DNA of 64,000 nt from Selaginella tamariscina (Eukaryota; Streptophyta; Lycopodiopsida; Selaginellales; Selaginellaceae): contig PUQB01000003.1 of NCBI GenBank assembly GCA_003024785.1, positions 310,001-374,000 of the forward strand, in the 5' to 3' direction. Shown here in pieces: positions 10,403 to 20,121 of the stretch. The notes beneath the pieces were generated by a model, which saw only the letters and a list, made by a program, of their open reading frames with translations, did not search any database and had not been told where the DNA came from. How positions within the stretch are numbered: the stretch's first letter is position 1; every line of letters begins with the position of its first letter. Made by a program: the position numbers and the translations under genes.

Positions 10403-11238
10403 ATCTCCACCCAAAAAATGAAGGATGCCAATCGAAAACGTCGACCACACCGATATGTGCTTTTAATTTATGTGAAATAAAATATTATATACTTACATGG
10501 TGCTACATGGTGTGTGTGTGAGAGAGAGAGAAAACACCATGTGTGAGAGAGAGAGAAATTCAATGGTGTGTGTGTGAGAGAGAGAAATTCAATACATACC
10601 TTATGTTAATTTTTTAAAAAGTGAAAAGCCATCCATTACTTTTTATCATGTGATATTTAATTGATAAATAACTTATTTTTGGGAGGTAGCTTGTAATATA
10701 TTAACTAGTAACTTCAATTTTATCAAATTTTAATTATTATGATTTGAAAGTAATAAAAAACATATAATGCTAATATATAGAATGAAGCATTATTATCACA
10801 ACATTATCCATAATATAAGCAGTACCTTCAAATATTTGAATTCACATCTACAATAATATTGGTTTCTTGCCTTTTGAAGTTACTCTTATAGTATATATTA
10901 TAAAGAATTACTTGATAAATAAATCATTTAAATAAGTAAATAAATAACGTTCTCCAAGCAATCTCTTATTCTTTGAGTCATCTTGTCCATCAGGGATAAG
11001 AATAATGTCACCTGTTTAACATTTAACAATGAATATCATTTATCTCAGATATCAGACTGAATGGTTTAACAACTTATACATCACCTGCGTATAATTCAAA
11101 TCCGGATTATCGATCCCATTTGCAGCTGTATGCTGCAACTTTCACACCATACTTTCGTGATAACGAGTACAAGTGTCACCTGTTCGTAATAACACATGGT
11201 CAATGTGTGTGGTGTGTGTGTGAGCGAAGCAACCTTGA
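10403..11238. other. AT-rich spacer with GT/GA minisatellite
   Basis: No gene is seen. About 10508-10590 holds three imperfect units of TGTGTGTGTGAGAGAGAGAG followed by AAATTCAATG or AAAACACC. The remainder is AT-rich single-copy-looking sequence. Confidence 0.7.
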
Positions 11239-11699
11239 CTATCTCAGGGTACGAGGAATCCAAAGTAGCTGACCAGCTGCAAGATTGTTCGGATTCAGAA
11301 TGTCGTTTGCCTACATTCATGTAACGAGTAATATCACAAACCAACCTGTATACACACACACACACACACTCGATTACCTCCATAATAACCTCAATCTTAG
11401 TGTCAAACTTCGCAGCAATATCAGCAAGTGTTTCTCCAGGGACCACTTTGTATGTAAAATTTCCCCTCTTTGATCTCTGTATAGCGAACCATCATTATGT
11501 ACATGTTATGTACAAGTAAGCAACGAACCTTTCTCAACGGTGGTTGTTGTTCATGGCTCTTCCCAGTGATGAATCTCCATGGACTCGGCCTGCTTTTGCA
11601 TGATAAACTGAGAAAGCCATCAAAACAGCTCATACTTATCATGTTGTTGCGATCGAGCTGTCCATAGTAACAGACCGTCGCTGCAGGACACAGTAACAA
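11239..11699 (-). CDS. Small LysM-domain protein
   Basis: Three exons read by hand on the minus strand: 11529-11699, 11378-11476 and 11239-11310, with GT-AG introns of about 52 and 67 bp that keep frame. The predicted protein is about 113 residues. The C-terminal half is one LysM motif: YKVVPGETLADIAAKFD, then a helix with NDILNPNNLAAGQLLWIP. LysM binds N-acetylglucosamine polymers (chitin, peptidoglycan). The N-terminal 55 residues are basic and Ser/Arg-containing, with no obvious membrane segment; they may be a transit peptide. The start is uncertain: the Met at 11699 gives the longest frame, and internal Mets about 19 and 22 residues later (MISM) are possible. It is divergent from the copper transporter at 12092. 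Confidence 0.75.
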
Positions 11700-12091
11700 A
11701 TGAATAACCTCTCTGTTAACAAGCTTACTTCACGAGGAAGATAGAGAAAACATCTCCTCTCACAGGATCCTCTCGCAGGAAATGGAATGCCCGGTCCCGT
11801 CCCTCGCTCGATCCACGCTGTGCTCTGGGTGGCTGGAAAAATAGTACTTTTCCTATTTATCACGTGGTCTCATGTATGCACGCCACCTGTCCAGCCCTGT
11901 CCACCGAAAATGCCCATTTAGGGCATAGCACAGATGGAATTTAGCGGGGCACACACGCACACGCACGCCTTGTGCACAAGATTATCTGGATTGGTGCATT
12001 GCATTCATGACATCCCATGCGCAACGGGTGATAAACACAATATGATAGAACATGGTACGGTGAGTGAGTTAGGTTATCAACCCACCACAAA
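11700..12091. promoter_or_regulatory. Divergent intergenic region, LysM / COPT
   Basis: This 390-bp spacer separates two divergently transcribed genes, so it must hold both promoters. One GTAC core (the copper-response element core bound by SPL7-type factors) lies at 12055-12058, 34 bp before the COPT start. A single 4-bp match is weak. No clear TATA box was picked. Confidence 0.4.
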
Positions 12092-12482
12092 ATGGAGCAG
12101 GTGCAAATGAATTTCTGCTGGAGCAAACAATTGAAGCTTCTGTTCTCCGGGTGGGTCACAAGAAATCCTGTACAATATACTCTCACTTTGCTTGCTGTCT
12201 TCTGTTTCGCGGTGTGTTCATCAGTTCTCTGCCATGTTCACAGAGAATCATCTTAGTGCCAACAGGTAAGACAGCTACAGCAGAGTTCATTCTTCCATGT
12301 ATTGTTATTGTAGTTAATGAATCCAACCAAGGTATTCAGCGTTGTGGTTTATGCCGCATACACATCGACAGGTTATGCTCATGCTCATGGTCATGAGCTT
12401 CAATGCTGGGATTTTCATTGTGGTGGTGCTTGGTCTCTCTGTTGGATATGTCATCTTTCCGAAGCAACACAGTTCAAGCTGA
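12092..12482 (+). CDS. CTR/COPT-family copper transporter (frame-interrupted)
   Basis: The first segment starts MEQVQMNFCWSKQLKLLFSGW, the CTR N-terminus and entry to TM1 (TLTLLAVFCFAV). The last segment reads VMLMLMVMSFNAGIF, then VVVLGLSVGYVIF, with the Met-rich TM2 (MxM/MxxxM) and the TM3 GxxxG (GLSVG) that line the trimeric Cu(I) pore. Between them a short intron (GTAAGACAG...TTGTAG, about 12266-12313) is likely. Two frame changes, near 12230 and 12374, prevent a clean join (VVVYAAYTSTGY and the TM2 Met run are in different frames). The family moves Cu(I) across plasma membrane or vacuole. No single open frame spans the gene. It is convergent with the ZIP gene. Confidence 0.78.
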
Positions 12483-12833
12483 ACTTATATCCCAATGAAA
12501 ATGAGCTCAGTCAAGAGATATGTGCGCGTGCGTGCTTGTTATATAAATATAGACGACTAGGACTTCAAATAGTTATATGTATTGATTGCATATATATGCT
12601 GTGATAGTCCACCTCGATGAAGCATAAGGTCACCTATGCTCTAGCTTATCCACACCAACCTCCTCTGGACGTCATTGTTATAACTAAGTAAATGCATCTT
12701 ATCCATCATTATCAAGAGTCAAAACACAAAACTGAAGCAGGACCACCACCCGTGGTAGAGCATTGACAGAGACAGTAAACAATGGAACACACAGAAACAA
12801 AAAAAGTTGATACAGTATATATGTAAAAGATTT
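12483..12833. other. Spacer between convergent COPT and ZIP genes
   Basis: About 350 bp of shared 3' sequence. No coding or RNA gene is seen. Confidence 0.6.
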
Positions 12834-14066
12834 TCAATCCCAGATCATGACCACAGCTATAACACCAACGCCAAGAACTACTGCCAGGAATCTGAAAAGT
12901 GGTCCGTTCAGTAGACTTGGACTGTCCGGTACAAACCCTTTTGCAAGCAGGTGATGGACTGCTACATAGATGAACACACCGCACGCTATTCCCATTGATA
13001 TAGCATAGATCCAATCTGCAACTGCACCTTGTGTAGTGGAGTCGATAATGATCCCAATCGCCACACCAATCGGAGTAGAGATGGCAAATGCAAACGAGTA
13101 AAGTGAGGTCGAAAGGAGCGGCCTGTTTGGCATGATCTTGAGGAGAGCTATCCCCATTGCTATTGCTGCAAACAGCTTGTTGGAGACATATCGTCCATAG
13201 GTTCCTCCATGCATCACGTTCAGTGTCTAAACGCAAGTTAACGAGATTTTAATCCCTCTCTCACACGTACACACACATGATGGATACTTGCCTGATACGC
13301 CAATAGCAATCCCTTCAAACACAGAGTGGAAGCAAAGTGCAAGGATGAGCAACAAGCTGTCACCAAATGACGCCTCTGTCACAACCACCGACGCTGTCAC
13401 AATGTTCCTCATGTTCCCACAACCTGTTGTAATAAAGATACACATATGCATATAAAAAAAGCGAGAAAACGTCATACCTCAGTTCCATTAGACTCCTTGG
13501 TATCACCCTTTCCTGAGAACATTAAGTTGAGCAAGAACAAACTTAAGAGATGACAGATGATTACCTACTTCAGGATCAGATTTGATAGCTGCTGCCCGGC
13601 GTGCATCTGCTTTGTCATACACAGTGGAGATGATGGTGTCCCCGAGCAGAGTAAGAAGGTACCCAGCAGAAGCCAGCATGAACGCAAAAGGGTATGTCTT
13701 GGTTGAGCGATCACGAAATGTGTCATTAGCATCAGCAAGAAAGTGCATGAGAGCTGTGCCAAGGAACACCCCACCGGCGAATTGGGTACCAAGAACAAGG
13801 AAAGGACCGTTCCATCGCATGAAATAGGGCGAAATTCCGGCCAGGAAAGTGGCAAAGAACGCAATAATGAGACACCATATCTTGGTGAGTATGAGTCCCT
13901 TGCTCCTCAAATCTCTATGCGGTGCTGTACCTTCTTCCTCGTCGTGCGAACCTCCATGCGCTATGCAAATCCCAAATTCCACCAGAATTATGAGCAATAA
14001 TAGTGAAAATCTAACACCGCTCTTGCCCATCCCCATCTCCATGCCCATGCTATTACAACAGAGCAA
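12834..14066 (-). CDS. ZIP-family metal transporter
   Basis: Zinc/iron-regulated transporter family; it moves Zn, Fe or Mn into the cytosol. Exon 1 (13565-14066) has a signal-like hydrophobic start ([14 protein letters not shown]), a short His-containing segment, and TMs with [18 protein letters not shown]. Exon 2 is about 13478-13512. Exon 3 (about 13295-13425) holds the signature [13 protein letters not shown] with the metal-binding His and Glu. Exon 4 (12834-13226) has [11 protein letters not shown] and the last TMs, ending VVMIWD. The intron after exon 3 would use a GC donor (GCAAGT). Two problems are visible. The exon 2/3 junction is off by one base. Near 13182 CTCCAACAAG carries an extra A relative to the family LHK block, shifting the frame. 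The total length of about 350 residues is normal for plant ZIPs. Confidence 0.9.
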
Positions 14067-14510
14067 AAAATTTATGTAGAGAGGTTGGTGGAATATGCGG
14101 ATGGATTCTCTCAGACGGATGCGTCACGACAAGTACGGGTTTGTAGTACACACACGTTCGGCCGCCTCCCGGCGTAGTACAACTATGAAAAGTCAGATGT
14201 CCGCTATTTCCCAAAACTGAATTATTGAAACCATGTATGGTTTATATGAAATGGTACAACTTTGATCTTTTCATTATTCCACCATCAAAAGCAAGTAAAA
14301 CCTGCTTAATCGCCTTAATAATACCTGAGTGTACTACAACATAAAGTCAATAGATAACATCCATACGTTTCATGCTCATTACATCAACATATGTATTTAA
14401 TAATTCAGTTGCCCAAGCACGATCTTATTTCAACTAGGATTTATCACAGATATATAACGGATGTATTTACGTAAAAAGCGGAATTACACACATCAAGCAC
14501 ACAGTTTTCT
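14067..14510. other. Spacer, ZIP promoter side and sHSP 3' side
   Basis: About 440 bp containing the ZIP upstream region and the 3' flank of the small heat-shock gene. No further gene is recognised. Confidence 0.6.
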
Positions 14511-15210
14511 TCACAACATGTTAAGCAGAAGCCATAGGTTTTGGAACATGCTCAGTCTCTCTCGGTTCCTCCTGTTTGCCAGTGGTTCTCTGCTCCCCTC
14601 CATATGAGAAGCTTGTCCAGTAGCAGACTGGCCATGAGAAGCTTGTTCAGTAGCAGACTGGCCATGCTCATGTCGAGAATCACTCTCCGAACATGCAACA
14701 TCAATCGGCTTTGCCTGCTGACTCTCACCACGAGCCTTGGGAATCTCCACATTGAGAACTCCATTCTCCACCTTGGCACGGATGTCATCCACCATAGCAT
14801 TGTCTGGGAGACGGAATCGACGCAAGAATTTTGCCATGGATCTCTCCACCACATGCCACGTCTCATCCTTCTTCACTTCTTCCTTCTTCCGCTCGCCGCA
14901 GATGGTGAGAACACGTTGTCCTCCAGCTGCACCTTCACATCCTCCTTGTTCAGCCTGGCAGAAAACACCATCGTCTAGATAGTAGAACACACATCTATAC
15001 GATCATGCAACTACCAGGGAGCTCCACCTTGATAATGTGGGATTCCGGATTCTCCACCCAGTCCACACGGGTATTAGCAATAGCTTTTGCATCTTCAGCA
15101 AACGCTCGGTGAGGCGTGTGCTGATCAAACACCTGCAGCATTTGATCCATCTGGTTCCAGATGGAGGAGAAAGGATCCAAAACACCTCCACCCCTTGCCA
15201 GCAACGACAT
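14511..15210 (-). CDS. Small heat-shock protein (HSP20, cytosolic class I-like)
   Basis: ATP-independent chaperone that holds unfolding proteins. Exon 1 starts at the Met at 15210 (MSLLARGGG, GV) and has PFSSIW and VDWVENPESHIIKVELPG. After a short intron (about 14955-15005) the alpha-crystallin domain continues: LNKEDVKVQLED, then WHVVERSMAKFLRRFRLPDN and VENGVLNVEIPKA. One extra base after GAGGACAACGTG (about 14912) shifts the frame within the CGERKKEE strand, and the intron junction also appears one base short. The tail is unusual. Instead of a short I-x-I extension, about 60 residues follow EIPKA, including a duplicated SATEQASHGQ / SATGQASHM unit. The PPR gene ends 198 bp upstream, so the heat-shock promoter is confined to that gap. 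Confidence 0.92.
14607..14666. repeat. 30-bp tandem duplication in the sHSP tail
   Basis: GAGAAGCTTGTCCAGTAGCA + GACTGGCCAT is followed by the same 30 bp with one C/T difference. It encodes two ten-residue Ser/Ala/Gln/His units in frame. Confidence 0.85.
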
Positions 15211-15407
15211 TTCTATACAAAATTCACAAACACAAACAACGCACAACTCAATCCGAACTGAGGAGAGAGGAAGTGCGAGCGGGTATATAAAGAACAGAGA
15301 ATCATGGAGAGCATTCTGGACAGTGGGTGCGTGTCAATAGGAGGCTCTAGACATTTCCAGAGAATAACAAAAGTGGATTATTCTTATCATATTCTGAGGG
15401 GATAAGA
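15211..15407 (-). promoter_or_regulatory. sHSP promoter region
   Basis: Contains a TATATA at about 15284-15289 on the minus strand. Partial heat-shock element half-sites lie at 15314-15320 (TTCTGGA) and 15355-15364 (TTCCAGAGAA). No perfect nGAAnnTTCn array is seen. Confidence 0.45.
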
Positions 15408-17895
15408 TCAGTCAAGATCCGTTCCCTTAACAGTCTTTGTACATGTGTTAGCCATCAACACGTACCTGCTGGCGTCCCGTCCATCACCGCATGCAGCGAG
15501 AGCATCAAAAGCGAGCTTCCCGACCTCCAAATTCCCCCACTTGTTACATGCACTCAACACCGTTGTCCATGTCCTTGCGTTCGGCTTCCAAGGCATAGAC
15601 TCGATCACTGCAACTGCCTCCTCCAGACGGTTTGCCCGGCCAAGCATATCAACCACACAGTGATAATGCTCGATCACAGGCTCAACACCGTAACGTGAGC
15701 TCATTCTCCTGAACACATGCATCCCTTCCTTGACTAGCCCAGCACGACTGCATGCAGTTAATATAGATAAAAACGCGATGCTGCCCGCCTTGGCTCCCTC
15801 TTCTAGTATACATTGAAATGTCTGAAACACAGGTTCCGTGTCCCCTAGACGGCTGTACCCTGTAATAAGAGCATTCCACGGAGTATGGTCCACAGAATCA
15901 AACACGGCCTTTGCCATAAGCATGCTCCCACACTTCCCATAGAAGTCCACCAAGGAGCTCCCAACAAAGACATCGTGCTCCAGGCTATGCCTAAGGACAT
16001 CAGCATGAAGGATTCTCCCATTCATTAAAGCTGTTAAGTTGCCGCACACGGCCAGAACGGATACGTAAGTACGGGAATTCGGAGTGAAATCGTGGTGACT
16101 CAAGACAGGATTCGAAGAGTTTTAGTGCCAGGTCGTTCTCCCCGTTCTCAGCGTATCCCATGATCAAGGCATTCCACGAGACTGCATTTGAAGAACCCAG
16201 CATATCGTCAAAGACTTTTCTAGCGTCGTACATGCTCCCGCACTTGCAGTACATGTCTATGAGCGTGTTGGAAAGGAATACGTCCGAGGAAATGTATCCA
16301 GCACTTAGAATGTGAGAATGAATAGCCATCCCTCTCTCCATACACCTCACCAGATTCTTCCCATCAGCTGCTAAGCTCGTGCATGCAAGTGATGCACCGA
16401 TGAAAGTTTGAACATCCGGAGCAACACCTTCAAGCTTCATGCAAGAGAATGCTCTTAGACCAAGCTCAGGTTCGCCATTCTCAACGTATCCTACTATCAA
16501 GGCATTCCACATAGACGCCTCGCTGCAAGGCGTCCTTGCAAGCACAAGTTCTGCTTTTGTCATGTCACCACATTTTGCATAGGCTTCTACCAGTCTGCTT
16601 GCAACGAAGAGGTCAGCATCGCAGCAGGCTCTTGATGCCCGGTGGTGAATATCCAGCACTTTCTCAAGGTTTCCATCCACCGGCTTGCCTTCTTCTTTGG
16701 CAGCAAGGCTTGAGCATGCCATGAGCACAGCACTAAATGTTCTTGCATTCAGAAGAGAATCCTCCATTCTCCCAAAAAACTCAAGGGCTGCTTCAGGCTC
16801 GCCATTCAGTGCAAATCCAGTATCAAAGCATTCCATGACACACTGTTACGAATATCCATTCTCTCGAAAACCCGGAGAGCATCCCACATGCTTCCGCATC
16901 GTGCATAGAGATGTATCAGCGTGCTTGCCACAAAAATGTTAGAGGAGCAGCCAACCTTCACAGCTGATGTATGCACGGCGACCACCTTTTCCAAGCATAC
17001 CACCTTGTTAACCTCCTCTTCTGACACCATACTATCGCAGGCCATGAGTGCAGCCACAAATGTCCGAGCATCTGGTCACAGACTCTGCTAGCACGTCCAT
17101 CTTCTTCACCATACTGTGTTATGTTGAGTTGGTCATCCGGGGAATATTGCATAGCTCAAAGAACTGCCATGCGGTCTTGCCTCGACCATTCTCTGCATAC
17201 CCCTGTACGAGAGAAGTCCATGAAACAACATCTCTATCACCCGCTGCATCAAACACATTTTGAGCGTCCTCTGTGCTCCCACACTTCATGTAAAGGTCAA
17301 TCAATGAGTTTGTAACAAAGATGTTCCTCTCCAAGCCACTGCTTTCTGCAAGAGTACGAAGAGCAACAGCTTTCTGCAAGCTCTTCACTTTCAAAGTATG
17401 CCCAACGGCTTTCTCATCTGCTGCAACTGTAGAGCATGCCAGTAACGCTGCAACAAAGGTTCGTGAGTCTGGTACACAGCCATCTAGCTGCATGCGTGCA
17501 AACAGTTCCAAGGCCAGCTTCCCTTGGCCATTTGCTGAGTAGCCAAGTATCAACGCATTCCACGACACAACGTCATGGTCTTCCAGACAGTTGAAGATGT
17601 CTTGAGCATCCTTCATGCTGCCGCATTTTGCGTACATGTCCAGAAGAGCAGTTCCCACACAAATGTTGGAGGAATGGCCTGTTGCAATGGAGTCTGAATG
17701 GATAGTTTTACCAGTTTCTTGCTCGCCTAGTAAGGCGCAGGCCTTCAGAGCTGCAAGTAGAATGCATATCACCTGGTGTTCTGGACGTGTTGCTCTTTTT
17801 CCTTGGAACAGCAAACATCGAAGCCTGCCCCTGTCACATAGCATGAACCCTAAGAACAGAGCATTTTGCACATTTAATAAAACAAATGAAACCAT
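15408..17895 (-). CDS. PPR protein, PLS type, split over several frames
   Basis: Organelle RNA-binding PPR protein. Four overlapping minus-strand frames (17119-17895, 16806-17057, 16000-16836, 15408-16103) give one continuous series of repeats with LLDMYAKCGS, DVVSWNALILGY, SLIDLYMKCGS, LIHLYARCGS, SWNALIMGYAENG and DFYGKCGS. The series ends with an E-type region (HYHCVVDMLGRANRLEEA, SMPWKPNARTWTTVLSACNK, ASRYVLMANT). No DYW domain is seen. No intron is needed; the frame changes near 17150, 17050, 16830 and 16100 look like small indels. Its 3' end lies 198 bp upstream of the sHSP start and its 5' end 35 bp from the TOP6A stop. The true start could lie in another frame upstream. Confidence 0.88.
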
Positions 17896-17929
17896 GTTGA
17901 TATCATGAGTTACACACGTACTAGGCTCG

Positions 17930-19269
17930 TCATATCCAATCCCTCTCCTGTAGCTTCATGGGAAGATAAACCTCGGACAGGTACTGAAACCCAAAGCTGC
18001 TGAGAGCCTGAATCTCAGCTTTCTCTTTGTTCTTGACCATGAGTTCAAGCTCTTTATACCAGTTGGGATCCTTCTTTATGAATCCTCCTCAAGCATATCC
18101 TTTCCAGTCTTTATATCCTGCTCCGACATAGGCAGCCTGCATTGTTGAGGGATCCGGTACTTGTCTAAATCAGACGGACGCACGCCCAGCCACTTAATAT
18201 CCGGTGTGGTAAGATTGGAGCTGTCATATGACATGTTCTTTGAACCGCTCATGTACACGGACAATATCTTGAGTCCGTATGGATCACTGTCCACCAGCCC
18301 AAGCACCGGCAGCTTCAGATCCATCTTCATCTTCCTCAAGAACAACCTCGTTGCAACATCCGGCTGGCCTTTCGCAGTGATGATCACGCAGGGGAACCGG
18401 TTATAAAACCTGTCCTCGGCAAGACGCATGAATGCTGCATCTTTCTCGACCAAGAGTATGAAGAGTGCATCACTTTCCATGTCCTGAATCTTGTCGATGT
18501 TGGGTGGTATGGCTTTTCCACCCACTCCCATCTTCGTACAATCGATTCTATCCCCGTCCTCCACAAAGACCAACCTTCCAACAACTACACCTTTCTCCGA
18601 AGCAACGACGTTCAGACTGTGAAAAAGAAACTATTAACATATAGGAATGTGTGTGCTCCTATTTGATATAATCTCTTACCTGGATCTTGTGCAGCCGAGC
18701 ATACACGACACATCATCAAGAACGGTGTCCGACTGTCCCTGCTCTTGAAAAAGCTTAACGTCCGTGTAAAAGAGGTCACGCTTTGTTACGTGAATCTGCT
18801 TGGTGCAGAGCTGATGAACAAGCTGCAGAATCCGCGTTGTAATTGCCGTCTTCTTCACCGTTGAGATATTTGCGAAGTATCGGGCAGAGGCTTTATCCTT
18901 GAGAACTATCCTGTCGAGCTCAGGAACATAGAGCTGGTTATTACTACACCTAGAAGGCACATTGTAGCAGAAACCATGCCCAGCCAGGATAGATTTCGCT
19001 GCGGAAAGAGCCAGCTTCTCGATTTCTGTTACCACTTCACCACTGCTGAGATCTATGACCTCTCTACAGGCTTCCTCGAGATTGAGCTCACTAAGGGTTC
19101 TAAACCCACCTGATGCTGCCGCATTTCTTGCACATTCGGAGAAATCCTTGACGCTCTTCAGAATCACGGCATCCGACTTGAGGCGCTTACGGATTCCACT
19201 GGCCGCTTGCGCCTGGTCGCGGTGGGCGACTGCATTGTCGTCGTCCTCCCGCCGCCTTCCTCCCGCCAT
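17930..19269 (-). CDS. TOP6A: DNA topoisomerase VI subunit A (SPO11-3 type)
   Basis: Plant topo VI A subunit (SPO11-3/RHL2/BIN5), which with TOP6B decatenates DNA during endoreduplication. Exon 1 is 18680-19269: a basic N-terminus, then the winged-helix 5Y-CAP with [15 protein letters not shown] (catalytic Tyr candidate in LFYTD). Exon 2 is about 17930-18616. The Toprim fold has [17 protein letters not shown] (Glu), [10 protein letters not shown] and [10 protein letters not shown] (Asp pair), then [19 protein letters not shown]. The C-terminal block [20 protein letters not shown] lies in another frame after GAGGAGGATTCATAA at about 18080; one more T there would restore reading. A total of about 425 residues agrees with the family. 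It is tandem with the GIY-YIG gene, 78 bp away. Confidence 0.94.
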
Positions 19270-19347
19270 AGCCCAATTCCCTTAAACACTAGTTTTAGGG
19301 CTTTCTAAAATATTTTAAAGATATTCTGAGAATTTACACAGAATATA

Positions 19348-20063
19348 CTAGGAATCTGTTGGGATGTCGTGCCATTCTATACTTAACGAGTTTCTCCACT
19401 CATTGTTTGTCTCTAACACCTGCTCCAGCGCAGATTGCCTCCTCTTAATCACATGTGGATAGTTGAACTCGGAACTATTACCCGTTTTGAACCCTGTTAC
19501 TGATCTCGTCACAGACTTCCACTTGAACTCAAACTGAGAGGCTGCATACACATGCATTATCATGTGTGTGTATCTCTCTCTATATATATATCCTTGTGTG
19601 TAAATCTACCTTCACTCCGTGTTTCAAAGCTCTGAATAGTACAGACGAGGTTCCATGGCCTCCCAGTACGGCCTGATTTTGAGCCACCCGTAAGTTCACC
19701 ATTGTGTTGCCTCAGTCTGCATATATATCAAATGTGTGTGTGTCCATATATATAATTTATTGTACCTGCGATGGATGTTGCGGGTAATACCAACATATGT
19801 CCGTTTGGAGTCGCCCGATAACAGAAGATATGCGGACCATTCATCAGAGTCTTCCTCATGATGTACGGGGACCGCTCTCATCAAATCGAAATCAAAAAGG
19901 AATCGTCCAATCCGTAGCGGGACAGGTCCTCACAGCCAAGTTTCCTGCTGTTCACCGTGCGCTTTCTATCTCGGTCCCCAATTGAGCAGCAAAATGTAGA
20001 GCTTCTGCTGTATCTAATCGTATTCCTTAGAAAACACGGGCTTCTACACACGCCCAGCAACAT
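19348..20063 (-). CDS. GIY-YIG endonuclease-domain protein (SLX1-like)
   Basis: Three exons on the minus strand, about 19767-20063, 19607-19690 and 19348-19545. The GIY-YIG core is WSAYLLLSGDSKRTYVGIT with R in NIHRR, then HNGELTGGSKSGRTGRPWNL in exon 2. Exon 3 carries FEFKWKSVTRSV with the conserved Glu and ends WHDIPTDS. This arrangement matches the plant SLX1-like family, structure-specific nucleases acting on branched DNA. No C-terminal RING-like zinc finger follows, so it is the short GIY-YIG-only type. The N-terminal about 50 residues (MLLGVCRSPCFLRN...) are Arg/Ser-rich and could target an organelle; they are joined through a likely one-base error in a T run near 19893. It is divergent from UTP20 with 58 bp between starts. 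Confidence 0.82.
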
Positions 20064-20091
20064 CTGCTCATACCATATTATCAATGTACTA

Positions 20092-20108
20092 AAACCCTAT
20101 TAGGGTTT
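20092..20108. promoter_or_regulatory. Inverted telo-box pair before UTP20
   Basis: AAACCCTA (20092-20099) and TAGGGTTT (20101-20108) form an inverted pair with one base between, 13 bp before the UTP20 ATG. Telo-boxes are known in plant promoters of ribosome-biogenesis and translation genes, which fits UTP20. Confidence 0.75.
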
Positions 20109-20121
20109 AGAGGCTGCAACC

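Noticed and set aside
20092..20108. Interstitial telomere repeat
   Set aside because: Only one unit in each orientation, placed at a gene start. This fits a telo-box rather than telomeric sequence.
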